Source: an uncultured Actinomycetes bacterium (GTDB taxonomy: Bacteria > Actinomycetota > Acidimicrobiia > Acidimicrobiales > RAAP-2). Taken from it: a DNA stretch of 64,000 nt. Both the position numbers and the translations under genes were made by a program. Shown piece by piece: positions 43,325 to 52,198 of the stretch. The notes beneath the pieces are model-generated. The model made no database searches. It was given only the letters and a program-made list of their open reading frames with translations, and was not told the DNA's origin. Each line of letters starts with the position of its first letter. Positions within the stretch are counted from its first letter, which is position 1. The DNA lies in the NCBI GenBank assembly GCA_903825305.1, contig CAIKAC010000005.1, positions 62,001 through 126,000 on the forward strand, given 5' to 3'.

Positions 43325-44925
43325 CGCGGGCCGCATTTGCCACGTTTCGCCAAGGATTGAACCGCAGCGTCATGGGGGGAGTGATGGTGGGTCTCGTCGC
43401 GGGACTCATGGTTGCCTCAGTTGCCGGTAGCTACAACACCTTGTATCCCACCGCTCAATCGCGAGAAGATCTTTCGATCATTTTTGGTGCAAATCATGCC
43501 GTGAGTGCATTGTTCGGCCGGGCGACGAGCCTGAACTCCTTGGGTGGATTCACTAATTTCAAACTAGGGACCACCATCACCATCACGATTGCGTTGTGGG
43601 CGCTGTTGCTCGCCACCCGACTGTTACGGGGCGAAGAAGATGCCGGACGCGCTGATTGGCTGGTGATGTCGGATCAGAGCCGACGCGACGTCCTGATGGC
43701 CCAGATGGCATCAATGGTCACGGGAATCGTGGCCATGGTTGTCGTGACGGGCATCATTGTCATGGCAATTGGTCGCGAAGCTTCGGTGGGATTTTCAGCG
43801 AGCAGCGCTTGGTACTTTGCCCTCAGCTTGGGCGCTACGGCGATGCTCTTCGCCCTCGTGGGGGTTCTCAGCAGTCAGTTCTTTGCACCGCGGCATCGGG
43901 CCAGTCGTGCCGGGGGCATCGTGCTTGGCGTTGCCTACGGTATTCGAATGGTTGGCGATGCCAGCGCAGCGACCGCATGGGTGTCGTGGTTGTCACCTCT
44001 CGGCTGGATTGAATCGCTCAACCCCTTCGTGACAACCCGTCCCTTTGGATTCATCCCCATTGCGTGTCTCTCATTGGTCTTAGCGGCGGTGGCCTTGCTC
44101 AGCGTGACACAGCGAGATGTCGGCGCCGGATTCTTTGAAGAACGTGCCCCCCGACATGTTCGCCAACCACCACGCAATCTCGTCGGTCTCTTTGTTCGCC
44201 TCGAGGGCGTGACGATCAGTTCCTGGTTCATTGCTCTTGGCGTGACGGCACTGCTCTTTGGGTTTGTGGCGAAATCAGCCGGTACGGTCGTCGCCAATTC
44301 TTCTATTGCCCAAGTACTCAAACGCTTAGGGATTGCAGCATCGGGGATGAACACGTATCTATCCATTGCGTTTTTGATCACCTCGGTACTGCTGTGTCTC
44401 TTTGCCACGATCACCATGGCGGGTTTCAGTGATGAGGAACTCAGTGGTCGTCTTGATCTTGTGGCGACGAGCCCCACGCCTCGGGCGAAACTCTTGATGC
44501 AGCGCAGCATCCTCGTCGCCTTGGCGGTGCTCATCGGGAGTCTGTTGGCCGGCATGGTGGTGTCGCTGGGAGTGATGTGCGGTGGTGGACACGCAGCAGT
44601 GTTCACCATGATTGAAGCTGGGTTGGTGTCGGCATCGCCAGCGCTTTGTCTCTTGGGTCTCATCACCTTGATTGCAGCCATTCGTCCGCGCTGGGCAAAG
44701 GCAGCTGGACCGACCCTCGTTATGGCCAGTTTTGTGATCGAAGTAGCCGCCGGTATCGGGACATCAGCCCACGGCCTCTTACCCCTTTCGGTTTTTCACT
44801 GGATGGCTACGGTCCCAGCTGGATCGTTTGACCTAGCTTCCACGGCTGCCCTCATCGCTATCGGCGTGGGTGCTGGTCTTGTCGGCGTGTGGATATTTCC
44901 CCGGCGGGATTTACAAACCCGTTGA
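43321..44925 (+). CDS. ABC-2 type exporter permease (TnrB3/COG3559-like)
   Basis: A 534-residue membrane protein with about 12 hydrophobic segments in two six-helix blocks. The first block has the cytoplasmic loop LLRGEEDAGRADWLVMSDQSR; the second repeats the pattern with GFSDEELSGRLDLVATSPTPRAKLL. This matches the putative polyketide/antibiotic exporter permeases (COG3559). It is coupled to the preceding ATPase gene by an overlapping start. The transported compound is unknown, and no biosynthetic cluster is nearby. Confidence 0.86.
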   Translation: MTRAAFATFRQGLNRSVMGGVMVGLVAGLMVASVAGSYNTLYPTAQSREDLSIIFGANHAVSALFGRATSLNSLGGFTNFKLGTTITITIALWALLLATRLLRGEEDAGRADWLVMSDQSRRDVLMAQMASMVTGIVAMVVVTGIIVMAIGREASVGFSASSAWYFALSLGATAMLFALVGVLSSQFFAPRHRASRAGGIVLGVAYGIRMVGDASAATAWVSWLSPLGWIESLNPFVTTRPFGFIPIACLSLVLAAVALLSVTQRDVGAGFFEERAPRHVRQPPRNLVGLFVRLEGVTISSWFIALGVTALLFGFVAKSAGTVVANSSIAQVLKRLGIAASGMNTYLSIAFLITSVLLCLFATITMAGFSDEELSGRLDLVATSPTPRAKLLMQRSILVALAVLIGSLLAGMVVSLGVMCGGGHAAVFTMIEAGLVSASPALCLLGLITLIAAIRPRWAKAAGPTLVMASFVIEVAAGIGTSAHGLLPLSVFHWMATVPAGSFDLASTAALIAIGVGAGLVGVWIFPRRDLQTR

Positions 44926-45031
44926 GAGTAATTCTTCTGGTTTATTGAGGGGTTCCACAGGAAAAGTTCACCTATTTCTTATGTTCATCGCGTTGAATGA
45001 GTCCTAAGCAAAGCCCCCAAGGAGATGTCCC

Positions 45032-45817
45032 ATGAACAACCTTCGTCGTAGTCGTCTGATCGGTATTGGTGTGGCCACCACAGCCGTTGCTGGTTCACTG
45101 GCCTTCGCGCTGCCAGCGAGTGCCCACAGCGCATCGAATCACCACGCATCGAAGCATCATGCATCGAAGCATCACATTGCCCACGCTGTGAACAGCTCAG
45201 GATCGAACCTTCCGTCCAAACCCCATGACCTCACGGCCACCCCTGGCAACACCCAGGTGGTCTTGAATTGGTCTGCGTCCAATGGATATGGCTCGACGAT
45301 CACCGGATATTCCGTTCAGGTCTCAACCGATAGTGGGACAACATGGACCACCTTGTCAGACCCCAACACGACCACCACCTACACCGCGACAGGTCTCACC
45401 AACGGCACGAGTTATCTCTTCCGTGTAGCCGGCGAGGATTCTGCTGGCACGGGTGCGTACGCGATGGTGATTGCCAGCCCAGTTTCAGTTTCCGTCACGG
45501 CACCATCGAATGCCACCATTGAGCAAGGCTCAGTCCACGGCACCGCCTACGCCTTCTTGTCATGGGCGGCACCGCAAACTCCTGCAAATCCGGTAACGGG
45601 CTACACCGTTGACGTCTCTACTGATGGCGGCACAACGTGGACCGTGGTGGCGGCCAACATTGCCGGTACAGCCATTGCCGTTCCCACTCAATCGGGAGCG
45701 AGCTACGAAGTGGCCGCTGAATCGTCGGCGGGCTTGAGCGACTTTGCAAGTTTTGTGGCTCCGAGCAACTCCTCTTGGGGCAACGGTGGCGACAATGACC
45801 AAGGTGGCCATCACTAA
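45032..45817 (+). CDS. Secreted protein with His-rich segment and two FN3 domains
   Basis: A 261-residue exported protein. The signal peptide (ATTAVAGSLAFALPASAHS) is followed by a His-rich stretch encoded by three 15-base repeats (about residues 34-50, HASNHHASKHHASKHH). Two fibronectin type III-like domains follow (about 68-155, KPHDLTATPGNTQVVLNW..., and 160-250, with the repeated TYTVDVSTDGGTTWT-like strand). It ends GGDNDQGGHH. It has a strong GGAG ribosome-binding site and ends in an intrinsic terminator. Surface adhesion or metal binding is possible; no enzymatic motif is seen. Confidence 0.78.
   Translation: MNNLRRSRLIGIGVATTAVAGSLAFALPASAHSASNHHASKHHASKHHIAHAVNSSGSNLPSKPHDLTATPGNTQVVLNWSASNGYGSTITGYSVQVSTDSGTTWTTLSDPNTTTTYTATGLTNGTSYLFRVAGEDSAGTGAYAMVIASPVSVSVTAPSNATIEQGSVHGTAYAFLSWAAPQTPANPVTGYTVDVSTDGGTTWTVVAANIAGTAIAVPTQSGASYEVAAESSAGLSDFASFVAPSNSSWGNGGDNDQGGHH
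45131..45175 (+). repeat. Three 15-bp tandem repeats encoding a His-rich segment
   Basis: Copies at 45131-45145, 45146-45160 and 45161-45175 share GCATCGAA and end CAYCAY. The reading frame gives A-S-N/K-H-H in each unit. The last two copies are identical except for the final base, so they arose by recent duplication within the signal-proximal region of the FN3 protein gene. Confidence 0.85.
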
Positions 45818-45840
45818 TTTCCCCCGCAAGCAGTAATGAC

Positions 45841-45877
45841 AACACCCCCTATCGCCTTCCTGGCGATAGGGGGTGTT
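45841..45877 (+). terminator. Intrinsic terminator after the FN3 protein gene
   Basis: Perfect 16-bp stem AACACCCCCTATCGCC (45841-45856) / GGCGATAGGGGGTGTT (45862-45877), loop TTCCT, with a short T-rich run TTTGCTTTCT overlapping the end of the stem. It lies 24 bases after the stop at 45817. Confidence 0.92.
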
Positions 45878-45931
45878 TGCTTTCTCTGGGTCGTAGGCTG
45901 GCTCCATCACGCCAACGCATGAGGAGCAGTA

Positions 45932-47008
45932 ATGACGTCACCATTTGATCCGGTTCATTTTCGTCGAGGGCCCTCCATGGCAAATCGCTTCATGCTTGCT
46001 CCGCTCACCAATCACCAGAGCAACGTCGATGGGACCTTGTCAGAGGAAGAACTGCACTGGCTGACCCTTCGAGCTGACGGTGGTTTTGGCATGGTTATGA
46101 CCTGTGCGAGTCACGTCCAAGAAGTGGGGAATGCCTTTCCCGGGCAATTGGGTTGCTGGGGGGATCAGCACGTAGAGGGATTGCGTCGTATTGCCGATGC
46201 CATGCATGAGCGTGGAGCCTTGGCTTATGTGCAGTTGCATCATGGCGGCCGACGAGCAGACCCCGAATTGATGGGTCAGACGCCCGTGGCACCGAGCGAC
46301 GATGCCAAGACCGGCGCACGAGCACTGAGTACCCAAGAAGTGGAAGAGGTCATTGAGGCGTTCATATCGGCCGCACAACGCTGCGAAACGGCGGGCTTTG
46401 ATGGCATCGAAATTCACGGTGCCCACGACTATCTGTTGTGTGAATTCTTGAGCCCGCAGTTAAACCGGCGTGACGATCGCTTCGGTGGGAGTCGAGAAGC
46501 TCGCTTTCAGATCTTCCGCGACATTCTCGATGGCATCCGAACTCGCTGTGGGGATCAGTTCCAAATAGCCGTGCGAATTTCGCCCGAGCGATTCAGTTTG
46601 GTCACTTCCGACATCGTGTGGGTCTATGAGCAACTCATTGCAACCGGCCAGGTCGACCTTATTGACTTGTCACTCTGGGACGTGTTCAAAGAAGCGCTTG
46701 ATCCAGAATTTGAAGGCCGAAGTTTGGCAGACCTGTTTTTACCCCTTGAGCGCGGAGACACTCGAGTAGCGGTTGCAGGCAAGCTCTACGATGGCGCTGC
46801 GGTACAGCGAGCCCTTGATCTTGGCGCCGACATTGTGGCGTTGGGTCGTGCGGGAATCGTGAATCATGATTTTCCGCTCTTGATGGAGCGCGACTCAGCG
46901 GTCTCCATGAGACCGCTCCCAATTGCGCGAGACGTGCTTCTCAATGAAGGATTGAGCGAGGTGTTCATCGACTACATGGACACCTGGGATGGATTCGTCG
47001 CCCCATAG
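45932..47008 (+). CDS. Old yellow enzyme family NADH:flavin oxidoreductase
   Basis: FMN TIM-barrel enzyme, 358 residues. Motifs: NRFMLAPLTNHQSN near the N-terminus, AYVQLHHGGRRA, the substrate pair GFDGIEIHGAHDYLLCEFLSP (His/Asn-type region), RDDRFGGSREAR and VALGRAGIVNHDFP. OYE proteins reduce activated alkenes such as enones; the physiological substrate is unknown. It starts after a GAGGAG site (ATG 45932) and is convergent with the carboxypeptidase gene 14 bases downstream. Confidence 0.9.
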   Translation: MTSPFDPVHFRRGPSMANRFMLAPLTNHQSNVDGTLSEEELHWLTLRADGGFGMVMTCASHVQEVGNAFPGQLGCWGDQHVEGLRRIADAMHERGALAYVQLHHGGRRADPELMGQTPVAPSDDAKTGARALSTQEVEEVIEAFISAAQRCETAGFDGIEIHGAHDYLLCEFLSPQLNRRDDRFGGSREARFQIFRDILDGIRTRCGDQFQIAVRISPERFSLVTSDIVWVYEQLIATGQVDLIDLSLWDVFKEALDPEFEGRSLADLFLPLERGDTRVAVAGKLYDGAAVQRALDLGADIVALGRAGIVNHDFPLLMERDSAVSMRPLPIARDVLLNEGLSEVFIDYMDTWDGFVAP

Positions 47009-47022
47009 GGATTGCTCAATAC

Positions 47023-48027
47023 CTAGCTGTTCGATGCAGTCATCTGCTCCTGGACGGCAACTTGGTGAGCAATGGAGATCGCAGCATTGCCAGCAATGCC
47101 AAGATCCGGCCATCCCGTGGCGTGAAGCACGGCCACGATGATTGGGGTGGCTTGCCCATCAATGACCGGGTCAATCATGAGAACATCGCAGCCTCCAGCA
47201 GCGTTGGTGGCGCCAGATTTGATGCCAACAACGCCACGCGTACCAACTAAGGGCGTGAAACTTTGGAAAGGACCTTGGCCATTCACGGACATGGAGGTCT
47301 CGCTGACCAGGTGAGCGAGCAGCGGATAGGTTTCGAGCTTTTCGGCGGCCAGTACCTGATCTGTTGGCGTTGATACGTCACCGGCGCTGAGGCCGTTGGT
47401 GTCGGCGTAGTGGGTGTGATCCATGCCCAGTGCCGTGGCCTCACTATTCATATCGGCGATGAAGGCGCCCATGGGAATGTGGGCTAATTCCGTCAGCATG
47501 TCGGCGAAATTATTTGCTGAGTGCACCAACATTCCCTCAAGCAAACTTCGTTCACTGATCTGCTCACCGGCGGTGACACCAATTGTGATCCCGTCTTGAC
47601 CGTTCTGGTTTGCCACCGTGGCCACATCTTGGGGAGTGACCGTCCAGACTGGTCCATCGCTGTTCATGCCAAGTGGCAGATGCTGTTCAATAACAACCGC
47701 TGTCATGATCTTGGCCAGGCTCGCAATGGGTATAGCTCTGCCGGTGTAGTTAGTACCCGCGTTATCAAGACGTGGCACTCCGTAAGCCGCAGGAAGGTGG
47801 AGTGGCCAGTGGGAAATCGCCAGAGCACTCGGTGGCAACGTGGTCGACGTTGTCGTTGAGGTAACGGTGCTCGATGAAGGTGAGGAACTCGCTCCCGCAG
47901 AGTGAGTGATGCTGCGAAGAATGACCGTCACAACGATGAGCGCCGCAATGAAGGCAAGTGCTTTGGTGAGCGTTGATCGCTGAGTGGAGCGACGCCGTTG
48001 TGGACGCCGATGATCACGCATAACCAT
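47023..48027 (-). CDS. D-alanyl-D-alanine carboxypeptidase family protein (S11), copy 1
   Basis: Penicillin-binding serine peptidase, 334 residues. An N-terminal membrane helix (KALAFIAALIVVTVILRS) and a Ser/Thr-rich spacer precede the S11 domain. The active-site motifs are SLAK (Ser-x2-Lys in IPIASLAKIMTAVV), SAN (in VHSANNFADML) and KSG (in GIKSGAT) instead of the more usual KTG. It should trim pentapeptides in peptidoglycan at the membrane outer face. A clear paralogue lies at 57.6-58.6 kb. Confidence 0.9.
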   Translation of the reverse strand: MVMRDHRRPQRRRSTQRSTLTKALAFIAALIVVTVILRSITHSAGASSSPSSSTVTSTTTSTTLPPSALAISHWPLHLPAAYGVPRLDNAGTNYTGRAIPIASLAKIMTAVVIEQHLPLGMNSDGPVWTVTPQDVATVANQNGQDGITIGVTAGEQISERSLLEGMLVHSANNFADMLTELAHIPMGAFIADMNSEATALGMDHTHYADTNGLSAGDVSTPTDQVLAAEKLETYPLLAHLVSETSMSVNGQGPFQSFTPLVGTRGVVGIKSGATNAAGGCDVLMIDPVIDGQATPIIVAVLHATGWPDLGIAGNAAISIAHQVAVQEQMTASNS

Positions 48028-48096
48028 CCCAAAGGTATAGACCCAGAGCGGCTTACCAGGTTGGCATGCTTAGATCATGAAGCATTCAGACTGCGA

Positions 48097-49884
48097 TCAT
48101 TCATCGATCATGCCGCCACCACGCAGCGCGGGCTGCCCGGTTGCCCGCATGCGCTTGAGCACTCGGTGGGTGACCGTGACCGCGTCCGGGTGCGTGCCGC
48201 CATTGGCGATTACCCGTGCTTCCCAAGCAGCCATTCGGCGCTGCAACGTGGATGGATCATGGAGCTCCGCACAGTCGAGGCGGTCGGCATTGATGTCCAC
48301 GGTGATGGTGTCACCATCTTCAACCAGGGCAATGGGTCCACCCACAAAGGCTTCTGGAGCAACGTGACCGATAACGAGACCTACCGATCCTCCAGAGAAT
48401 CTCGCATCTGTCATGAGTGCGATGGTGATGTCGCGCTTGCGACACAGTGACGTGATCTTGGAGGTCGGGTCCAACATCTCGGGCATGCCGGGAGCCCCTC
48501 GGGGGCCTTCATATCGAATGACCACCATGTCGTTGTCTTGGAAGCTGTCTGAGTCTTCATCAAGGGCGTCAATGAGGGAGCGCTCTCCATTAAAGACGCG
48601 AGCTTTGCCGGTAAAGATCCCGTCAACGATGCCACGCTCCACGCCAGCGAGTTTCAAGATGGCGCCACCATCAGGGGCGAGGTTGCCAGCTAGCAAACGA
48701 AGGCCGCCAGTTTCCTTGAACGGACGCTCAACCGAGAAAATGACCTCGTGGTCTGCAGGTGGTGGGTTGAGCCGTTCAATTTGCTCGGCCAGCGTCGCTC
48801 CCGTGCAGGTGAGCGTTGTTCCGTCGATGAAGCCCGCCTTGAGGAGTTCATTGACCACCGTGGGCAGACCGCCTGATGCATCAACATCAACCATGGAGTA
48901 CTCGCCAAAGGGGCGCATATTCACAATCACAGGGAGCCGGTGGGAGAGTTCGTTGAATTCGTCTTGGCTCATCACTTGAGTCCACAGATCAATACCAGCG
49001 GCTCGAGCAATTTCGACGCTGTGCAACATGACGTTGGTCGAACCACCCATGGCCATGGCCACGATGAGCGCGTTGCGCAGAGAGGCGGGCGTGACAATGT
49101 CTCGAGGCGTGATGCCACGATCGGTCATGGTCACCAAGCAATCGACGAGTTGTTCGGGGAAGAGCTCCAGACGCCGAGCATCATCAGAAGGCGGTGCAAT
49201 CATGTGCAAGGGCTCGAGGCCGAGGACACCGATGAAGGTCTGCATGGTGTTGTACGTGAACATGCCACCGCAGCTTCCCTGCCCAGGACACGCATTCAAG
49301 GTGACGTCTTGGCGAGCCTGCTCGTCAGGGTCGGTGGCGTATTGAAAGGCCGTAACAAGGTCAATGCGCTCTCCGGTGCGAGGGTGATGGCCTGGCTTGA
49401 TTGAGCCATCAGAGAGCACCACAGCCGGAACATTGTGTTCCAAGATCGCTGCAACGGTACCCACCGGTGGCTTGTCGCAGGCCACAACAGCAATGAACCC
49501 ATTGACCTGATTGGCAGCGAGGTGGGTAGACGCAGCGTCGTTGACGAGTTCGCGCCCAATGAGTGAAAAGCGCATTTGGGGCGTGCCATTCAATTGACCA
49601 TCAGAAACGCCAACGGTGAAGGCAGGCGCAATGAGTCGATTTGCGCGGTTTTGCTCGACAATGCGCTTGGACATGGCGGCTTGTACGGCGGCCACCTTGG
49701 TTTGGACGCCGAGGTAGCACTGAGAATCGCCAAGGTTTCCCATCACGGCCCAGACAGGGTCGTGAATCTTCGTTACGTCTTCGCCTAGATATTTGGCAGT
49801 ACCGACTCGCTGAACATCTCGGCCTGGGTTCGAGTTACTACTCGCGATGGCCACCGGAGTTGAAGATTGGTTTTCTTCGGTCAT
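48097..49884 (-). CDS. ilvD: Dihydroxy-acid dehydratase
   Basis: Fe-S enzyme of valine, leucine and isoleucine synthesis, 595 residues, normal for the long IlvD class. Cluster and substrate motifs: VACDKPPVGT, NACPGQGSCGGMFTYNTMQ, MAMGGSTNVMLHSVEIA, GAPGMPEML and the late TDARFSGGSVGLVIGHVAPEA. ATG 49884. No other ilv gene is in this window. The IlvD/Edd family also contains sugar-acid dehydratases, so the precise substrate is likely but not certain. Confidence 0.87.
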   Translation of the reverse strand: MTEENQSSTPVAIASSNSNPGRDVQRVGTAKYLGEDVTKIHDPVWAVMGNLGDSQCYLGVQTKVAAVQAAMSKRIVEQNRANRLIAPAFTVGVSDGQLNGTPQMRFSLIGRELVNDAASTHLAANQVNGFIAVVACDKPPVGTVAAILEHNVPAVVLSDGSIKPGHHPRTGERIDLVTAFQYATDPDEQARQDVTLNACPGQGSCGGMFTYNTMQTFIGVLGLEPLHMIAPPSDDARRLELFPEQLVDCLVTMTDRGITPRDIVTPASLRNALIVAMAMGGSTNVMLHSVEIARAAGIDLWTQVMSQDEFNELSHRLPVIVNMRPFGEYSMVDVDASGGLPTVVNELLKAGFIDGTTLTCTGATLAEQIERLNPPPADHEVIFSVERPFKETGGLRLLAGNLAPDGGAILKLAGVERGIVDGIFTGKARVFNGERSLIDALDEDSDSFQDNDMVVIRYEGPRGAPGMPEMLDPTSKITSLCRKRDITIALMTDARFSGGSVGLVIGHVAPEAFVGGPIALVEDGDTITVDINADRLDCAELHDPSTLQRRMAAWEARVIANGGTHPDAVTVTHRVLKRMRATGQPALRGGGMIDE

Positions 49885-49999
49885 TGCTTCAGTCTACCGA
49901 TGCTTTATTTCCTTCTATTGCTCGTGGACGTGGCCTGTGGCGGGCATTGCCTCATAGGTGATTACACGGCCATGAGTTCATGATGAATGCAAGGACTCC

Positions 50000-50215
50000 T
50001 CACAGATCCCCATCGGGATAGATACTGCGCGTAGTCCCACGTCTCCGTCCTCGGCGAAACCACGACGGCCGTATCCATTTGGGAATGATCTTGGCGCACG
50101 CCAGTGCGGCAAACACCGTGGTGTTGAGCATCACGATGGTGGAGAGAACGAGGTAGAAGTGACTATGGAGCAGCGATGACGGGAAAAAGATTCCGGCGAG
50201 TAGCGAGGAAGTCAT
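50000..50215 (-). CDS. Tiny basic membrane protein coupled to the GT2 synthase
   Basis: A 71-residue protein starting at ATG 50215 and overlapping the stop of the glycosyltransferase gene as ATGA, a strong coupling sign. It has an N-terminal hydrophobic stretch and a second helix (YLVLSTIVMLNTTVFAALACA) and a very basic tail (WFRRGRRRGTTRSIY). Small membrane partners of this kind accompany processive synthases such as IcaA/PgaC. No family is recognised, and a longer ORF start upstream is ruled out by the overlap with the synthase. Confidence 0.65.
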   Translation of the reverse strand: MTSSLLAGIFFPSSLLHSHFYLVLSTIVMLNTTVFAALACAKIIPKWIRPSWFRRGRRRGTTRSIYPDGDL

Positions 50216-51633
50216 CCGTGGGCTCCCTTCTGAGCTGCGTCCGGTATTTCGTGACCCCACGCAACGCGTCGATGGAAGGCCAAGTCGGTGATTCCTTTGA
50301 GAAAGATGACATCTTGAAATGAGTCGAAGAGCAATTCGGGCACGATGAAGACCGAGAGAAACCTTGCTTTCCAGCCACCTCGCCACACCGTGATCAGGCG
50401 TTCAATGAGAAATAAACCCAAGATGGCGATCCAAAAGGGAAACCAAACCCACTGATCCGTCGCCGTGATTTGCAAGAAGATCATGAGGAAAAAAGACCAG
50501 AGGGCGAATACCGAATAGGCAATGCCAATCTGCTGTGACCAATATCGAGTGGTCGTAGGGGTGAGGCCGTAGTGGCCAATGTTGGATACCGCACCTCGCT
50601 GCCATCGAAGTCGCTGACGCCACAACGTGACCCAGGTCGGCATGACTTCCGTTTCGACCTCACAACCAGAGGGTGAATACATCAGAGCGCCGAGGGATTT
50701 GAGGGCAATGGTGAGCTCATTGTCTTCGGTGAGTGATTCGGTTTCATATACCGACCCGGGCGTTCCCGGAATGAGCGTGCCACGCGAGTTAGCCACGCAC
50801 TGCAGCGATTGAGCTCGAAAGATGGTGGCGGTGCCGGTAAGCACGAACACTTTTCCTTGCCGGCGGTCAATTTCTCGTTGATAGCGAAGATATTCGTTTC
50901 TTTGGAGTTGGCCAATAAGTCCATCGCCCGGTGCTCCTAGGAATTGACCACCCACCGCACTCAAACCCCGGTCGTCGGTGAATGCCTTGATAGCTGTCGC
51001 AAGAAATCCGGGTTGGGGTATTGAGTCAGCGTCAAGCACCATCACGGTGTCGTTGGGACCCATAGATGGCAACAAATCCCGAAGCACTTGATTTAAGGCG
51101 CCGGCCTTTTTATCTACGTTGTTGTGTGTCTCGATGACCTCAACACCGTGAGACTTTGCGATTGCCACCGTGTCATCGGTGCAATTGTCTGCGATCACAA
51201 TCACGCGGTTTGGCGGTGGCTCATGGGTGAGCAAGATCTCCAAGGTCTTCCCGACAATTGCTTCTTCATTGTGGGCTGGCATGAGCACGGTGATGGTGAC
51301 TTCGCCCGAGAAGACTCCGTGCGTCTCATCCATGATGAGGCCTGGAGATAAGGGTTTGCGCTGCCTACTTCGTGATCGCCTTGAGTCATTGAGATCCCAA
51401 ATCTCGAGTCGTGAAAACACCTGTGCAATGGATGATCCAATCACGATTGCTGCAAAGACGGCCAAGAGGGGAGGAATCTCCCATGAATAGGCAATGGTGA
51501 AGATGCCAAAGAGCTCGTAGTACTTGGGGTCAGGTACACTAAGTGCTTGCACTTGCCCAAGTGACCACCACAGCAGCAAGAAGGCAGCTAAAGCGATAGC
51601 TACGACGAGAAGCCCACTGAATCTCTTATACAT
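50212..51633 (-). CDS. Processive family-2 glycosyltransferase (membrane, QxxRW type)
   Basis: A 473-residue membrane glycosyltransferase. Two N-terminal helices precede the catalytic domain: ITVLMPAHNEEAIVGKTLE, then VMVLDADSIPQPGFL (DxD), GTATIFRAQSL, the acceptor-site TEDNELTIALKS (ED), and QRLRWQRGAVSN (QxxRW). Three to four C-terminal membrane segments follow. These motifs define processive synthases such as cellulose, chitin, hyaluronan and poly-GlcNAc synthases. The polymer and sugar cannot be read from sequence. A tiny membrane partner gene overlaps its stop. Confidence 0.88.
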   Translation of the reverse strand: MYKRFSGLLVVAIALAAFLLLWWSLGQVQALSVPDPKYYELFGIFTIAYSWEIPPLLAVFAAIVIGSSIAQVFSRLEIWDLNDSRRSRSRQRKPLSPGLIMDETHGVFSGEVTITVLMPAHNEEAIVGKTLEILLTHEPPPNRVIVIADNCTDDTVAIAKSHGVEVIETHNNVDKKAGALNQVLRDLLPSMGPNDTVMVLDADSIPQPGFLATAIKAFTDDRGLSAVGGQFLGAPGDGLIGQLQRNEYLRYQREIDRRQGKVFVLTGTATIFRAQSLQCVANSRGTLIPGTPGSVYETESLTEDNELTIALKSLGALMYSPSGCEVETEVMPTWVTLWRQRLRWQRGAVSNIGHYGLTPTTTRYWSQQIGIAYSVFALWSFFLMIFLQITATDQWVWFPFWIAILGLFLIERLITVWRGGWKARFLSVFIVPELLFDSFQDVIFLKGITDLAFHRRVAWGHEIPDAAQKGAHG

Positions 51634-51761
51634 GACTCGCCGATCCTCTCCGACCGACGAGGCAAGGCGCTGATCATGGTTTGTTGTAATACCAACGCGT
51701 AATTTAGGTCCCTAAGTCGTCTATGTCTCATCACCTGGAAAGAATTGCTCCCTGAATGGAG

Positions 51762-52151
51762 TTACACCTTTGGGCAGAAGAATTCGACGGGAATATTGTC
51801 AGGATCACGCGCCGTTACCGCCCAGCCATAAGGGGCATCTTCAACGGGACCATGAATGAAGCCCAAGGCATCGAGCTTGGCCGCCCATTCGCGTACCTGC
51901 GCTTCAGACTCACAACCAATGCCAAGGTGATCTAGGCCAGCCGTGCGGTGAGAGAACGGCGCGAGTTGCTCATTGGGGTCATATTGAGAAACGCCCAAGG
52001 TCAATCCGCTAGCAAACGCCATTCTGACGCGTCGGCCACCATCGAGGTTCCTCTCCGCTACATCGGCCTCACCGAAGAGAGCTTGATACCAAGCGGCAGA
52101 GCGATCCACATCGCTCACGGTCAACGAAATGTGGTGAATAGGCGTGGTCAT
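51762..52151 (-). CDS. Glyoxalase/bleomycin-resistance (VOC) family protein
   Basis: A 129-residue vicinal-oxygen-chelate fold protein. It starts IHHISLTVSDVDRSAAWYQALFG, with a mid-protein GLDHLGIGCESEAQVREW and a terminal DPDNIPVEFFCPKV. His and Glu residues at the usual positions (near the N-terminus, in the second HLGIG segment and in VEFF) could bind a metal. Substrate unknown. It lies in the gap between the GT2 operon and the beta-hydroxyacid dehydrogenase gene on the same strand. Confidence 0.86.
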   Translation of the reverse strand: MTTPIHHISLTVSDVDRSAAWYQALFGEADVAERNLDGGRRVRMAFASGLTLGVSQYDPNEQLAPFSHRTAGLDHLGIGCESEAQVREWAAKLDALGFIHGPVEDAPYGWAVTARDPDNIPVEFFCPKV

Positions 52152-52198
52152 ACCAGCAATCTATGCCTGCTTCGAAGCACAGGCGCGCCACCGGTGGA

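Noticed and set aside
51704-51715. TTAGG-TC-CCTAA inverted repeat upstream of the GT2 synthase gene, considered as an IdeR or iron box
   Set aside because: Short, single, and only partly like TTAGGTTAGSCTAACCTAA; not enough to claim.
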